Below the pieces are notes generated by a model, which searched no databases, was not told where the DNA came from, and saw only the letters and a list, made by a program, of their open reading frames with translations. This document shows positions 1 through 7,352 of a stretch of DNA of 10,195 nt, piece after piece. Numbering within the stretch: the stretch's first letter is position 1; the number at the start of each line of letters is the position of its first letter. A program made the translations under genes and the position numbers. Source of the DNA: Fidelibacterota bacterium UBA6817 (lineage in GTDB: Bacteria > Fidelibacterota > Fidelibacteria > Fidelibacterales > Fidelibacteraceae); NCBI GenBank assembly GCA_002452555.1, contig DKER01000133.1, positions 1-10,195 of the forward strand. Reading direction: 5' to 3'.

Positions 1-1553
1 TCGCCTTCCATAGTGTCCAGCCCCGGAGGAATATAACCGCCGGTCTGCGCTGTAATATTCTCAAGAACTTTCATAAAAGCTTTGTAATAATCATCATATA
101 AGGCTTGTATTCTGATCGTTTCAGCCGCATCACCCAGCATATCAGCCAGATAAACGGCATTTTTCAGTCCAATAAGCGCCCAGAAATTATGACCGGTAAC
201 ATGTCCCGAAATATTCTCGTTATCTCCCGGAGTAGTAACCGGTATAAGGTTTAGAGGGTCCTCATGACGCGCTGATTCAAGCCAATCAACCGCCCTGACT
301 ATTGCAGGAAATACGGTTTCAGCAAAAACCCGGTCACCTGTCATTTGCACATAGTTACCGTAGGCCCAGAGTGTTTGGCCGAAACCGTCGTATTGGCCGC
401 CCTGTGAGACAAAATTTCCGTCCTCCCTTTGCCAACAGGAAAAAAAATCAAGGATCTGGCGGGCTTCAGTGCTGTAACCAGTGAGTGAATACATGTGAGC
501 GAAAAAGGCCGCATCCCTCAACCAGAAATTATCGTATTGAAATTCATTGACTTTCTGAACATAGTCCGAATCGATTTTATCGCGTGCAATCAGACTGTTC
601 ACAAGGCTTGCTTTAAAGGTGTTTTCAACTTTCTTTTCAGGTAAGTCAATGATCATTCCGCTTGAAAGTTTTTTCTCCCAGAACGAAATTACCTGATCAA
701 GAGCTGTGTCGAAATCAGCCTGCATGATATCACGGGCATATACAGAGCTGGTATCGACGGGCATATAGGGAAACTTAAAATCGAGCGTTGCTTTTTCGCC
801 GGGTTTCAGCGTGAGAGGATACTGAACGATACCCACAGGCGTAGTAGGCAGAACATACAACGTCATTTCACCTTCTGCCGGCGGTTCGTTATACCCCATT
901 TTCCATGTTAGATATTTATGAACTTTTTCCCGGGGAGAAAAAGTATACAGCAGTTTATTGTCATATAAAACGACGTCGTTCAGATGAAGGCAATGCCAGT
1001 CCTGGCTAAATTCCAATCCTGCCTGCTCAAATTCCCCTTTTTTTTCCGGAACGGCAGGTCTGCCGAAACGGTTATCACCTACACCCCAGTCCGTATTCGA
1101 ATCATTTTGATATCGGATACCGGTTGCAAACCAGGCAGTTCGCAAATCTTTATTTCCGTTTTCAGCCGTAACCCGAACAAAATTGACCAGAGGACTGTCC
1201 GGATTTCCGTCAAGAGTTGCTGCAAAAATAGTCCACTCGTATTGAAAACCGGAATTTTCAATGGAATACCGGACAACCGGTAGATAACCGTTGAGTAATG
1301 TTTTAACCCGTTTTTCAGTAGGAACAGGGGGATTGCCGATAAAAAACATCATTTCTCCGGAACCGGTATAAAGATATCCTTCAGGACTTATAAGAGTTCC
1401 TTCCCTGCCATCCATAACGCCTATCTGATCCGTAGGTTTGCTGAAATAGCAAAATGGTTCTTTGGGATCATCAATGGCAGGATTCAGCATTTGTGCTGTC
1501 AGGTTCCACATCGGAAACAGTATGATAAACAATATTCGTGATATTTTTTTCAT
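1..1553 (-). CDS. Exported six-hairpin (alpha/alpha toroid) glycosidase-like protein, 3' end cut by the window edge
   Basis: The reading frame is open from ATG at 1553 to the left edge, giving 517 complete codons without a stop. The C-terminus lies outside the window. Residues 1-21 form a signal peptide: lysines at 2-3, a hydrophobic core ILFIILFPMW, then LTA before Gln21. The protein is therefore probably periplasmic or secreted. Residues about 25-295 look beta-rich, like the N-terminal sandwich of many six-hairpin enzymes. From about 305 the sequence becomes helical with repeat-like motifs: YDNFWLRDAAFF (340-351), a DG/SQGGQYDGFGQTLWAYG stretch (378-399), and an FPAIVRAVDWL helix (415-425). 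This resembles the toroid of glucoamylase and rhamnosidase type enzymes. I cannot assign a GH family or a catalytic acid, because the part expected to hold much of the active site is incomplete. The start follows AGGA (1560-1563) with 6-base spacing, and that site overlaps the stop of the deacetylase gene 8 bases upstream. Confidence 0.75.
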   Translation of the reverse strand, partial: MKKISRILFIILFPMWNLTAQMLNPAIDDPKEPFCYFSKPTDQIGVMDGREGTLISPEGYLYTGSGEMMFFIGNPPVPTEKRVKTLLNGYLPVVRYSIENSGFQYEWTIFAATLDGNPDSPLVNFVRVTAENGNKDLRTAWFATGIRYQNDSNTDWGVGDNRFGRPAVPEKKGEFEQAGLEFSQDWHCLHLNDVVLYDNKLLYTFSPREKVHKYLTWKMGYNEPPAEGEMTLYVLPTTPVGIVQYPLTLKPGEKATLDFKFPYMPVDTSSVYARDIMQADFDTALDQVISFWEKKLSSGMIIDLPEKKVENTFKASLVNSLIARDKIDSDYVQKVNEFQYDNFWLRDAAFFAHMYSLTGYSTEARQILDFFSCWQREDGNFVSQGGQYDGFGQTLWAYGNYVQMTGDRVFAETVFPAIVRAVDWLESARHEDPLNLIPVTTPGDNENISGHVTGHNFWALIGLKNAVYLADMLGDAAETIRIQALYDDYYKAFMKVLENITAQTGGYIPPGLDTMEG

Positions 1554-1559
1554 ATCCCT

Positions 1560-1563
1560 TCCT
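1560..1563 (-). promoter_or_regulatory. Ribosome binding site overlapping the deacetylase stop codon
   Basis: AGGA shares bases with the TAG stop of the deacetylase gene (TAGGAAGGG) and lies 6 bases before ATG at 1551-1553. The arrangement implies co-transcription of the two exported proteins. Confidence 0.6.
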
Positions 1564-2938
1564 ATTGTGGCAGTGTCCAGTCTGAAAGCATTACATTCAT
1601 GTGAACGTCATCCACTATTTTTTTTCCCTGTATAATCTTCCATGTAAGGGTATGAATTTTCTCCCCTTCCTCAGAAGGAGCAAAGTAGAATGTTTGAACC
1701 GGGAGGGTTTGTCCGGCATCGACAGTAAACTCACCATTGGCAGAAAGAGCCTCCCAACCTTCGGGCAGATCTGCATTGAGTTTTAGAGTAAGGGATTTTT
1801 TTTCGTTATTAATCAGAAGAAGAGGAACATGAAAATAACTTCCATAAGAAATTGTTATTTCAGGTTCCAGCAATTCGGACAGATGTCCCAGATTATGAGC
1901 CTGCCAGAAGTGCCGATAATAATCAAAAACACCGCCCAATTCAATCCGGACGCCATCCTGATCATTTATCGGCGTTCCTGAAAAACGGTCATTACTTACC
2001 GTATTCCTGCCAATTCCTTCGAAAACATCACCATCCGGCCGGCATTTCACAACGGCTTTTCCAAAGATCAGTTGAAACTTTTCAAGCCATGAAATCATCG
2101 GTTGCCATTGCCCGGTTTTCAAGGCTTCTTCAGCCATATCTGCCACAAAGCCCTGGGTTTTGTGAAAAATATTCAACTGTGCTGCCAGTTCAATAAAGGG
2201 TTTTCCTTTTGTCTGTGACACCGTTGTAACATCAAAGGCAGGACCCGGTGCTTTTAAAGGTTCATCACGGTCAGAAAAAAAGTATAATTTTTTCACTTGC
2301 CATGGCAGAAGCCCTTCGTAGAAATTATTTATATCCTGGATTTCTCTGGGGTATCCTAATTGTGCGGGAAAAATCGCAGGATTTCCGGCAAGATCAAACG
2401 CTTCTGTCGCAAGAACCCCTGCTGCCTGATGATCTCCGTGATTTTCGCCGGCAGAAAAATGGGGGAGCCATGTAATTATGATGTCAGGCTGAGTCAGGCG
2501 AACATAGCGAACTAATTTTTCAAGGGAGGCGCCATGGGGCAGATTTTGCAAAGAGTGAAGAACATCCTGGCCGGGTGTATCCACACCATCCAGAAACCAC
2601 ACATTAGAAATATCGAACGCATTCAATGCCTGACGGACTTCAACTTCACGGATGGCACCCATGGCATGATACTGTTCTCTGCCATACGTATTTCCTCCGC
2701 CTTGTCCGCGGTTGGTATAAACCGCTGCAATTTTTTTCCCGTCATCAAAAACCCATTTAGCCAATTGACTTCCGATGGCAGTTTCATCATCAGGATGAGC
2801 CAACACAAGAAGAATATCGGCTTTAAAGCGGGAATCCGGGGATATCGTTTGGGAAAATCCCGCAGAAACTGTTAAACAGGTTAGAATTAGAAAGTATTTT
2901 ATTGGATTGCCTGATAATTTCTTCAGTCTTCGCTTCAT
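1562..2938 (-). CDS. Exported PIG-L/LmbE-family deacetylase with C-terminal beta-sandwich domain
   Basis: This is a 458-residue protein. Residues 1-30 are a signal peptide: a basic stretch KRRLKK, a core YFLILTCLTVSAGF, then a probable cut before Gln30. Residues about 40-200 are a PIG-L/LmbE domain, with the zinc motif AHPDDE (His48, Asp50, Asp51) and the second motif HGDH (His167, His170). By analogy with MshB, His48, Asp51 and His170 would bind zinc and Asp50 act as base; all are present, so the enzyme should be active. Known members remove N-acetyl groups from GlcNAc-containing molecules. The middle region (about 200-355) is specific to a subgroup and unassigned. Residues about 360-450 look like an Ig-like/NEW3-type sandwich (VPLLLINNEKKSLTLKL). 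Family members lacking the tail are near 220-270 residues, so this one is long. ATG at 2938 is preceded by AAGGA (2947-2951, spacing 8). The gene begins 13 bases after the transporter stop. The substrate is unknown. Confidence 0.9.
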   Translation of the reverse strand: MKRRLKKLSGNPIKYFLILTCLTVSAGFSQTISPDSRFKADILLVLAHPDDETAIGSQLAKWVFDDGKKIAAVYTNRGQGGGNTYGREQYHAMGAIREVEVRQALNAFDISNVWFLDGVDTPGQDVLHSLQNLPHGASLEKLVRYVRLTQPDIIITWLPHFSAGENHGDHQAAGVLATEAFDLAGNPAIFPAQLGYPREIQDINNFYEGLLPWQVKKLYFFSDRDEPLKAPGPAFDVTTVSQTKGKPFIELAAQLNIFHKTQGFVADMAEEALKTGQWQPMISWLEKFQLIFGKAVVKCRPDGDVFEGIGRNTVSNDRFSGTPINDQDGVRIELGGVFDYYRHFWQAHNLGHLSELLEPEITISYGSYFHVPLLLINNEKKSLTLKLNADLPEGWEALSANGEFTVDAGQTLPVQTFYFAPSEEGEKIHTLTWKIIQGKKIVDDVHMNVMLSDWTLPQ

Positions 2939-2946
2939 GTCGATAG

Positions 2947-2951
2947 TCCTT
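2947..2951 (-). promoter_or_regulatory. Ribosome binding site for the exported deacetylase gene
   Basis: AAGGA lies in the 13-base gap directly after the transporter stop codon and 8 bases before ATG at 2936-2938. It supports this start, which also gives a complete signal peptide. Confidence 0.7.
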
Positions 2952-4238
2952 TTATGTTCTTATAACGGTATTAATTCTGCTGATTTTTACCCGGGGCTCC
3001 CGGATTTTGAAGATCCACCACACAGAGGCAAAAAGTCCTCCCAATCCTGCAATAAGAAAAACGATATTGTATCCAAAACGGTTTGCCAGAACACCCCCGA
3101 CAAGTCCAAGCAGGATAAAGGGACTTGTAACCATATTTGCTACCGCAATATACGTAGGGCGTTCTTTTTCACCGCTGAATTCAGCAACGATTGAATGGCG
3201 GGAGACCTGAATCAAACTCATAACCAAAGCATCCAGAACAAAAATGATATAAACACAAACAATTGACCGGGCTTTTATTGCCAGGATTGAATTTATAAAT
3301 ATCACGAATGAAGCCGTAAGAAGATTTATCTTATGTCCAAATCGATCGCCCAGGGATCCCGAAATCAGGTTCCAGAGGACCATCCCCCCCATTAATACAA
3401 TTGTAAACGTTCCGGTCATATCGCTTGACAAATCAAAGCGGTGAATGGCATTCAGGATATAAAACGGTTGTGCTATCAGTCCTACCAGCATAAAGCTGTC
3501 AGCAATCAGAAAATTAAAAAAATTTTTGTCAGAGGATAACAATCCAGGCAAGTCCTTAATATACTGCTTAAAATTCAAAGGCTTAACGGTAGCATTCGGT
3601 TCTTCTTCTTTTAAAAGTATCAAAGCGAAATAGGATATCGACAACATTACCGAAGCCAGCAGAAACAGATAACCGAAATTATTGGGAAAAGGATATTTAC
3701 CCAGGATATACCTGACCGACCAACCGCCAAGGATACCGAGAAGGGCACCTGAAACAGCCCGTAGTGCAAAAAGCCGTCCCCTCAACGTCACGGGAGTGAT
3801 TTTTGAAATTAAGTCGAACCATCCCGGAAAGTTCACGGCACTTGCTATGGCTGCTCCCGTAAAAATTGTAAAAAAAAGCAAAAGTCCTTGTCCGGGTGTC
3901 AAATGATTGATCAGGAAAAAACTGATTATGGCAAGCAAAAGCCATGGAAGTCTCTGAAAAAATGCCGTTTTAAGCATAAAAGCTTTCTTAAACTGCAGGT
4001 GTCTGACATAATTAGAAAAAAAAATCTGAGGAACGCTGAAGCCGATTACCCATAAAACCTGAAGCATAGATACGGCCAGATTACTGCCTCCAATATTTCT
4101 TATAAAAACCGGCAGAACCGTTACTGTGGGAACAAAACTCATCCCAAACGCAAAAAAGGAACCGTCAATCCAATTCATAAGAAAATTTCTGCGGATTACC
4201 GGTTTGGAAAAAAGCTCATCACGGAATAGTCTAATCAC
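2952..4238 (-). CDS. Major facilitator superfamily transporter (GTG start)
   Basis: The 428-residue product is strongly hydrophobic, with about twelve membrane segments. They lie roughly at 25-48, 54-77, 97-112, 117-136, 158-178, 188-209, 243-264, 276-295, 304-321, 327-346, 363-383 and 389-411. A longer hydrophilic loop (about 210-240, beginning KEEEP) separates the two six-helix halves, as is usual for the superfamily. GDRFGHK at 297-303, between helices 8 and 9, is a conserved motif A-type loop, and a weaker counterpart (RGRLF) lies near 153-157. The place in the operon suggests it imports a mono- or oligosaccharide for the cytoplasmic enzymes encoded upstream. Export or a non-sugar substrate cannot be excluded from sequence. 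The start is GTG at 4236-4238, inside the end of the GH42-like gene: GTGATTAG holds both the start and the preceding TAG stop, so translation is probably coupled. GGGGAGGT lies 12 bases upstream of it. Confidence 0.9.
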   Translation of the reverse strand: MIRLFRDELFSKPVIRRNFLMNWIDGSFFAFGMSFVPTVTVLPVFIRNIGGSNLAVSMLQVLWVIGFSVPQIFFSNYVRHLQFKKAFMLKTAFFQRLPWLLLAIISFFLINHLTPGQGLLLFFTIFTGAAIASAVNFPGWFDLISKITPVTLRGRLFALRAVSGALLGILGGWSVRYILGKYPFPNNFGYLFLLASVMLSISYFALILLKEEEPNATVKPLNFKQYIKDLPGLLSSDKNFFNFLIADSFMLVGLIAQPFYILNAIHRFDLSSDMTGTFTIVLMGGMVLWNLISGSLGDRFGHKINLLTASFVIFINSILAIKARSIVCVYIIFVLDALVMSLIQVSRHSIVAEFSGEKERPTYIAVANMVTSPFILLGLVGGVLANRFGYNIVFLIAGLGGLFASVWWIFKIREPRVKISRINTVIRT

Positions 4239-6366
4239 AATAAACGTTTACCTCCCCGGGTTTTAATGAAACGGAAAAGGTCCATTCTGAATCGCCATGT
4301 TTGACTGAGAGTTTTTCTGACGAAAATTCTTCAGTGAGAATCGATGGCAACGGTTGTTTTAAAGTCACATCGGCGATGACGGCTTTTGCCTGAAGATTTC
4401 TGACGATCAGCATTGTTTTTTGCGCGTTGTCCTGAATTACATCAACCCTGATTTTTGCTGGAGGATTGATCCGTGGTACGGATATGCCGGAATATTTTTT
4501 CATTATCTGAGCAAAAAACCGGGCATTAGCATCCACATTTTGTGTAAAAAGCGGGAGAAAAACATATGAACCGACAAGAATTGCATACCCTTTACCTGTA
4601 CCGGCTGCTGTGATCGCCGGTGAGCCGTCGGGGAAAAAGGCCAGTACATCCGCTCCTTCCAGAATCAGTCTTTCCTGGACTATAGAGCCTTTTATGTATT
4701 CGTGATTCTCATTTATCATTTCATCTACAGGAATAATATCAATCAAATCGTTTGTTTTCACCGGGTCTACAACCCCCTGCCTTGCTTTAAAAATATGGTG
4801 TAATCCGTGGCCGGGAACAATTCTTTCATGGTGTCCCTCTTCACGGTTCCATCCGGCAAAATAACTTTCACCGATCAGAAGTCCGCCTGCTTCCACCCAT
4901 GAGCCGAGCAATGCACAGACTTCACGGCTGATCAGATAGGGAAACGGAATAATAATCGTTTTATAACGATCCAGAAGAGATGGATTTATGTCTGCAGGAT
5001 GAATAAAATCTACAGAATAATTATTTTCATAGAGGGCTTTATGAGCTCCGAGGAGTGCATGAGTGGCTGTTTTTTCGTTACCGGTTGATGCCCATGAGAA
5101 AATCTGGTTTTCAGGATTATATAAAATTGCCGTTTCTGCAGATTTGGGAGTCCCGCTCAGAATTAAATCTGAATGTTTCCTGAGTGATTGACCAACCCGT
5201 GCAAACGCTTTCAACCAGGGCGTTTCTTTTCCATCCAATGTGGTTAAACCCCATGCAGGCGCTTCACGGCCCAAGATTTCCGGGCGATACTGCCAAAATA
5301 TAAATCCTTTCAGATTTCCTGCAATTCCACTGAAAATAAAGCGTTTTATGTCATTGTCATTGATTGATTTCGGCATATCCAGCGTATATCCGTTCAACAT
5401 AAGCATTTCAGCTGAAATAACCGGTTTCCCTTTTGCACAACTCCGGAGAACATCAATCATACACGGATCATCCATCTGTGTAAACCCATGCAGGTCTCCA
5501 AAACGGCCAACATTCCAGGGATCACTTGCCGTTGACGTTACCGGAAATCCCTGAATAAACACATGATGACACATTAAGGGATGTTTTCCCTTGTCAATTG
5601 CCTGCGTCTTTTCAAATCGCTTTTTTACATTTTCTCCGAGTGTATGGACAAAGAACATTCGCCAGTCAACAATATCATTAAATGTATTCCGCGTCAGTGG
5701 CAGTTCTGCGTCACGAAAAGATGTATAATTTCGGTTCCAGGATACATTTAACTGTTCAATGCTTTCATACCGGGATTGAAGCCATGTTTTAAATGTTTCA
5801 CGGCAGTTTGAACAATAGCAGAGCATATCACCGATTTTTTCTGCATTATCAGCATATTCACGCATTTCTGCCATACTGCTGGTCAGTTCAGGTTCACTCC
5901 CGACATTCCAGACAGCCAAAGCCGGATGATCTTTATAACGGTTAACCGTTTCTTCCAGAAAATGAAAAAAATGGGACATGACGCCATCGTGATTAAAACA
6001 GTATCCCAATCCCCCGATTTGGCGATGGGGTTGCGTCTGGGGTCCCACCTTTCTTCCGGAAAGCGTCACCATGGATGCATCGGGATATTTATCATAGATC
6101 CAGGCAGGGGCAACATCAAATATCGTGTTTAGCATAACTTTCAAGCCATAGCGTTCTGATAAGTCCATGAGTTCATCGATATCATCAAAATAAAAAGCAT
6201 TTTCAGCCGGATGATTCCAGCGCCATTGGACCCAGAATTTGACAAGATTGAAACCATAGTTTTTCATCCGTTTAAGATCCCGCTCCCAATCTTCCCGAAG
6301 CGGTGAAGGTGCCCGGTAATATTGGGAACCGAAGGGCAAAAAGGATTCTTTTGAATTCTTGAACAT
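4231..6366 (-). CDS. GH42-like glycoside hydrolase (beta-galactosidase type), cytoplasmic
   Basis: The product has 711 residues and no signal peptide. Residues about 14-395 form a GH-A clan TIM barrel. The likely acid/base is Glu158 in WNVGSEPE (153-160) and the likely nucleophile Glu320 in PVISAEM (315-321). Cys183, Cys185 and Cys188 (CYCSNC), with Cys123, match the spacing of the structural zinc cluster of Thermus-type GH42 enzymes. The following FKTWL..RY..IEQLN..W stretch is also typical of GH42. Residues about 405-625 resemble the GH42 middle (trimerisation, GATase-like) domain, with a small beta domain at about 635-711. Family enzymes act on beta-galactosides, some on arabinosides; the exact specificity is not readable. 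One oddity is that the residue before Glu158 is Ser, where clan GH-A enzymes normally have Asn. I chose ATG at 6366, preceded by AGGGA at 6373-6377 with 6-base spacing, over an in-frame TTG two codons upstream that abuts that site. The 3' end overlaps the transporter gene by 8 bases. Confidence 0.85.
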   Translation of the reverse strand: MFKNSKESFLPFGSQYYRAPSPLREDWERDLKRMKNYGFNLVKFWVQWRWNHPAENAFYFDDIDELMDLSERYGLKVMLNTIFDVAPAWIYDKYPDASMVTLSGRKVGPQTQPHRQIGGLGYCFNHDGVMSHFFHFLEETVNRYKDHPALAVWNVGSEPELTSSMAEMREYADNAEKIGDMLCYCSNCRETFKTWLQSRYESIEQLNVSWNRNYTSFRDAELPLTRNTFNDIVDWRMFFVHTLGENVKKRFEKTQAIDKGKHPLMCHHVFIQGFPVTSTASDPWNVGRFGDLHGFTQMDDPCMIDVLRSCAKGKPVISAEMLMLNGYTLDMPKSINDNDIKRFIFSGIAGNLKGFIFWQYRPEILGREAPAWGLTTLDGKETPWLKAFARVGQSLRKHSDLILSGTPKSAETAILYNPENQIFSWASTGNEKTATHALLGAHKALYENNYSVDFIHPADINPSLLDRYKTIIIPFPYLISREVCALLGSWVEAGGLLIGESYFAGWNREEGHHERIVPGHGLHHIFKARQGVVDPVKTNDLIDIIPVDEMINENHEYIKGSIVQERLILEGADVLAFFPDGSPAITAAGTGKGYAILVGSYVFLPLFTQNVDANARFFAQIMKKYSGISVPRINPPAKIRVDVIQDNAQKTMLIVRNLQAKAVIADVTLKQPLPSILTEEFSSEKLSVKHGDSEWTFSVSLKPGEVNVYCD
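4250..4257 (-). promoter_or_regulatory. Ribosome binding site for the GTG-started transporter gene
   Basis: GGGGAGGT lies inside the last codons of the GH42-like gene, 12 bases before GTG at 4236-4238. The spacing is rather long but the match is strong. With the 8-base gene overlap it points to translational coupling. Confidence 0.65.
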
Positions 6367-6372
6367 AGTCAA

Positions 6373-6377
6373 TCCCT
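6373..6377 (-). promoter_or_regulatory. Ribosome binding site choosing ATG over TTG for the GH42-like gene
   Basis: AGGGA is followed 6 bases later by ATG at 6364-6366. The in-frame TTG at 6370-6372 touches this site and could not be served by it, so the ATG is the better start. Confidence 0.7.
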
Positions 6378-6402
6378 AATGAATGATTTTAATAATCAGA
6401 TG

Positions 6403-7329
6403 TTAAATGACAAACTGAGAGAGGTATTTTAAACCCAGTTTCAGGCCGGTCTGCACTTTTTCCACAGACCCTTCCCAAACCGGATCCTCATGTTCGATAG
6501 ACAATACATAATCATACCCGAATTCCTGTAACGTGCGGACTACCAGTCCCCAGTCTATCTCCCCCGAGCCGGGCATGCGGTATCGCCACCATCCCGATTT
6601 CCACGGAACCGGATCAATCTGGCGGCCGAAAATACCATACTGATATTCTCCGACAGGGAGCATTTCAGTATCTTTAGCATGGGCATGAAAAATTTTCGGT
6701 GCAAAATCCTTGATAGCCTGAATATAGTCTATGCCTAACCAAAACAGATGTGACGGATCAAAATTCAATCCAAAATTATCTGAGGGAACTTCATTAAAAA
6801 GTGCTTCCCACAGTTCAGGTGAATAAGCATAATTACCGGGCAAGCCAAATTTCACCCAGTTTTCCATCGGACAGTTTTCAATCATCAGTTTTACATTTCT
6901 GTCTTCGGCATATTTCACCAGATCCCGGAAAACCACACCAATTTCTTTCATGTTTTCACCGGGAGTTTTATCCGGTCTTGCGCCAACAAATGTTCCCACA
7001 CATTGTACATCAAGCATTGAAGCAGTATTTATTACATGCCGCAGGTGGTCATGAAACGATTTGCGCAAAGACAAATCCGGATGGAGGTTGTTATCATAAT
7101 ATGCAAATCCGGATATTTCCAGATTATTGGCTAAAAAAAGCTCTTTAACCCGTTCAGCATCATCTTTTGTAAAGTTAGCCGCATCTATCTGTCCTGCCTG
7201 GTAGTCGCGATCCGATGTTACAGGCCAGGCAGCCAATTCCAAAGATTTATATCCCTGTTCAGAAGCCCACTGCACGATTTGCTTCAAACCAAGTTGCGGC
7301 AGACAAGCTGTTAAAAAACCTAATTTCAA
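6403..7329 (-). CDS. Sugar phosphate isomerase/epimerase-type TIM-barrel metalloenzyme (TTG start)
   Basis: This 308-residue soluble protein belongs to the xylose isomerase-like TIM barrel (AP endonuclease 2) superfamily. Characteristic strand ends are visible in order: LELAAWP (Glu31), LMIENCP (Glu151), NFDPSHL (Asp191, His194), FHAHAKD (His215, His217, Asp220), GSGEIDW (255-260), and SIEHEDP (Glu279). Glu151, Asp191, His217 and Glu279 are the expected divalent metal ligands. The length is typical for the family. Members catalyse isomerisation or epimerisation of sugars, dehydration of inosose, or elimination reactions that open glycosidic bonds, so family membership does not fix the reaction. 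It directly follows a Gfo/Idh/MocA oxidoreductase gene (23-base gap), a frequent partnership in which the dehydrogenase makes a keto sugar and this type of enzyme acts on it. The start is TTG at 7327-7329. No in-frame ATG lies nearby, and a strong AAAGGAG site (7338-7344) is exactly 8 bases upstream. I regard the fold as certain and the reaction as open. Confidence 0.9.
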   Translation of the reverse strand: MKLGFLTACLPQLGLKQIVQWASEQGYKSLELAAWPVTSDRDYQAGQIDAANFTKDDAERVKELFLANNLEISGFAYYDNNLHPDLSLRKSFHDHLRHVINTASMLDVQCVGTFVGARPDKTPGENMKEIGVVFRDLVKYAEDRNVKLMIENCPMENWVKFGLPGNYAYSPELWEALFNEVPSDNFGLNFDPSHLFWLGIDYIQAIKDFAPKIFHAHAKDTEMLPVGEYQYGIFGRQIDPVPWKSGWWRYRMPGSGEIDWGLVVRTLQEFGYDYVLSIEHEDPVWEGSVEKVQTGLKLGLKYLSQFVI

Positions 7330-7337
7330 TGGTTTAG

Positions 7338-7344
7338 CTCCTTT
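7338..7344 (-). promoter_or_regulatory. Ribosome binding site deciding a TTG start
   Basis: AAAGGAG lies 8 bases before TTG at 7327-7329, ideal spacing. It supports a TTG start for the isomerase/epimerase-type gene, where no ATG or GTG is suitably placed and the protein begins with the expected first strand (KLGFLTA). Confidence 0.8.
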
Positions 7345-7352
7345 CGTTTTTA

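Noticed and set aside
302..484. Short plus-strand open frame, and many similar ones along the window
   Set aside because: It lies opposite the six-hairpin protein gene, lacks a ribosome site and encodes no recognisable domain. The plus-strand frames elsewhere are likewise antisense shadows of the seven minus-strand genes.
4241..4250. Perfect palindrome TAAACGTTTA, with similar AACGTTTA at 7359-7366 and GTAAACGTT at 7432-7440
   Set aside because: The first two fall at gene ends and encode Val-Asn-Val in the GH42-like and oxidoreductase proteins; the third is also within coding sequence. They are best explained by codons, not by operators.
6367..6402. 36-base gap between the isomerase-type and GH42-like genes as a possible internal promoter or terminator
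   Set aside because: It is too short for a convincing promoter, shows no stable hairpin followed by a T run, and holds only the ribosome site of the next gene.
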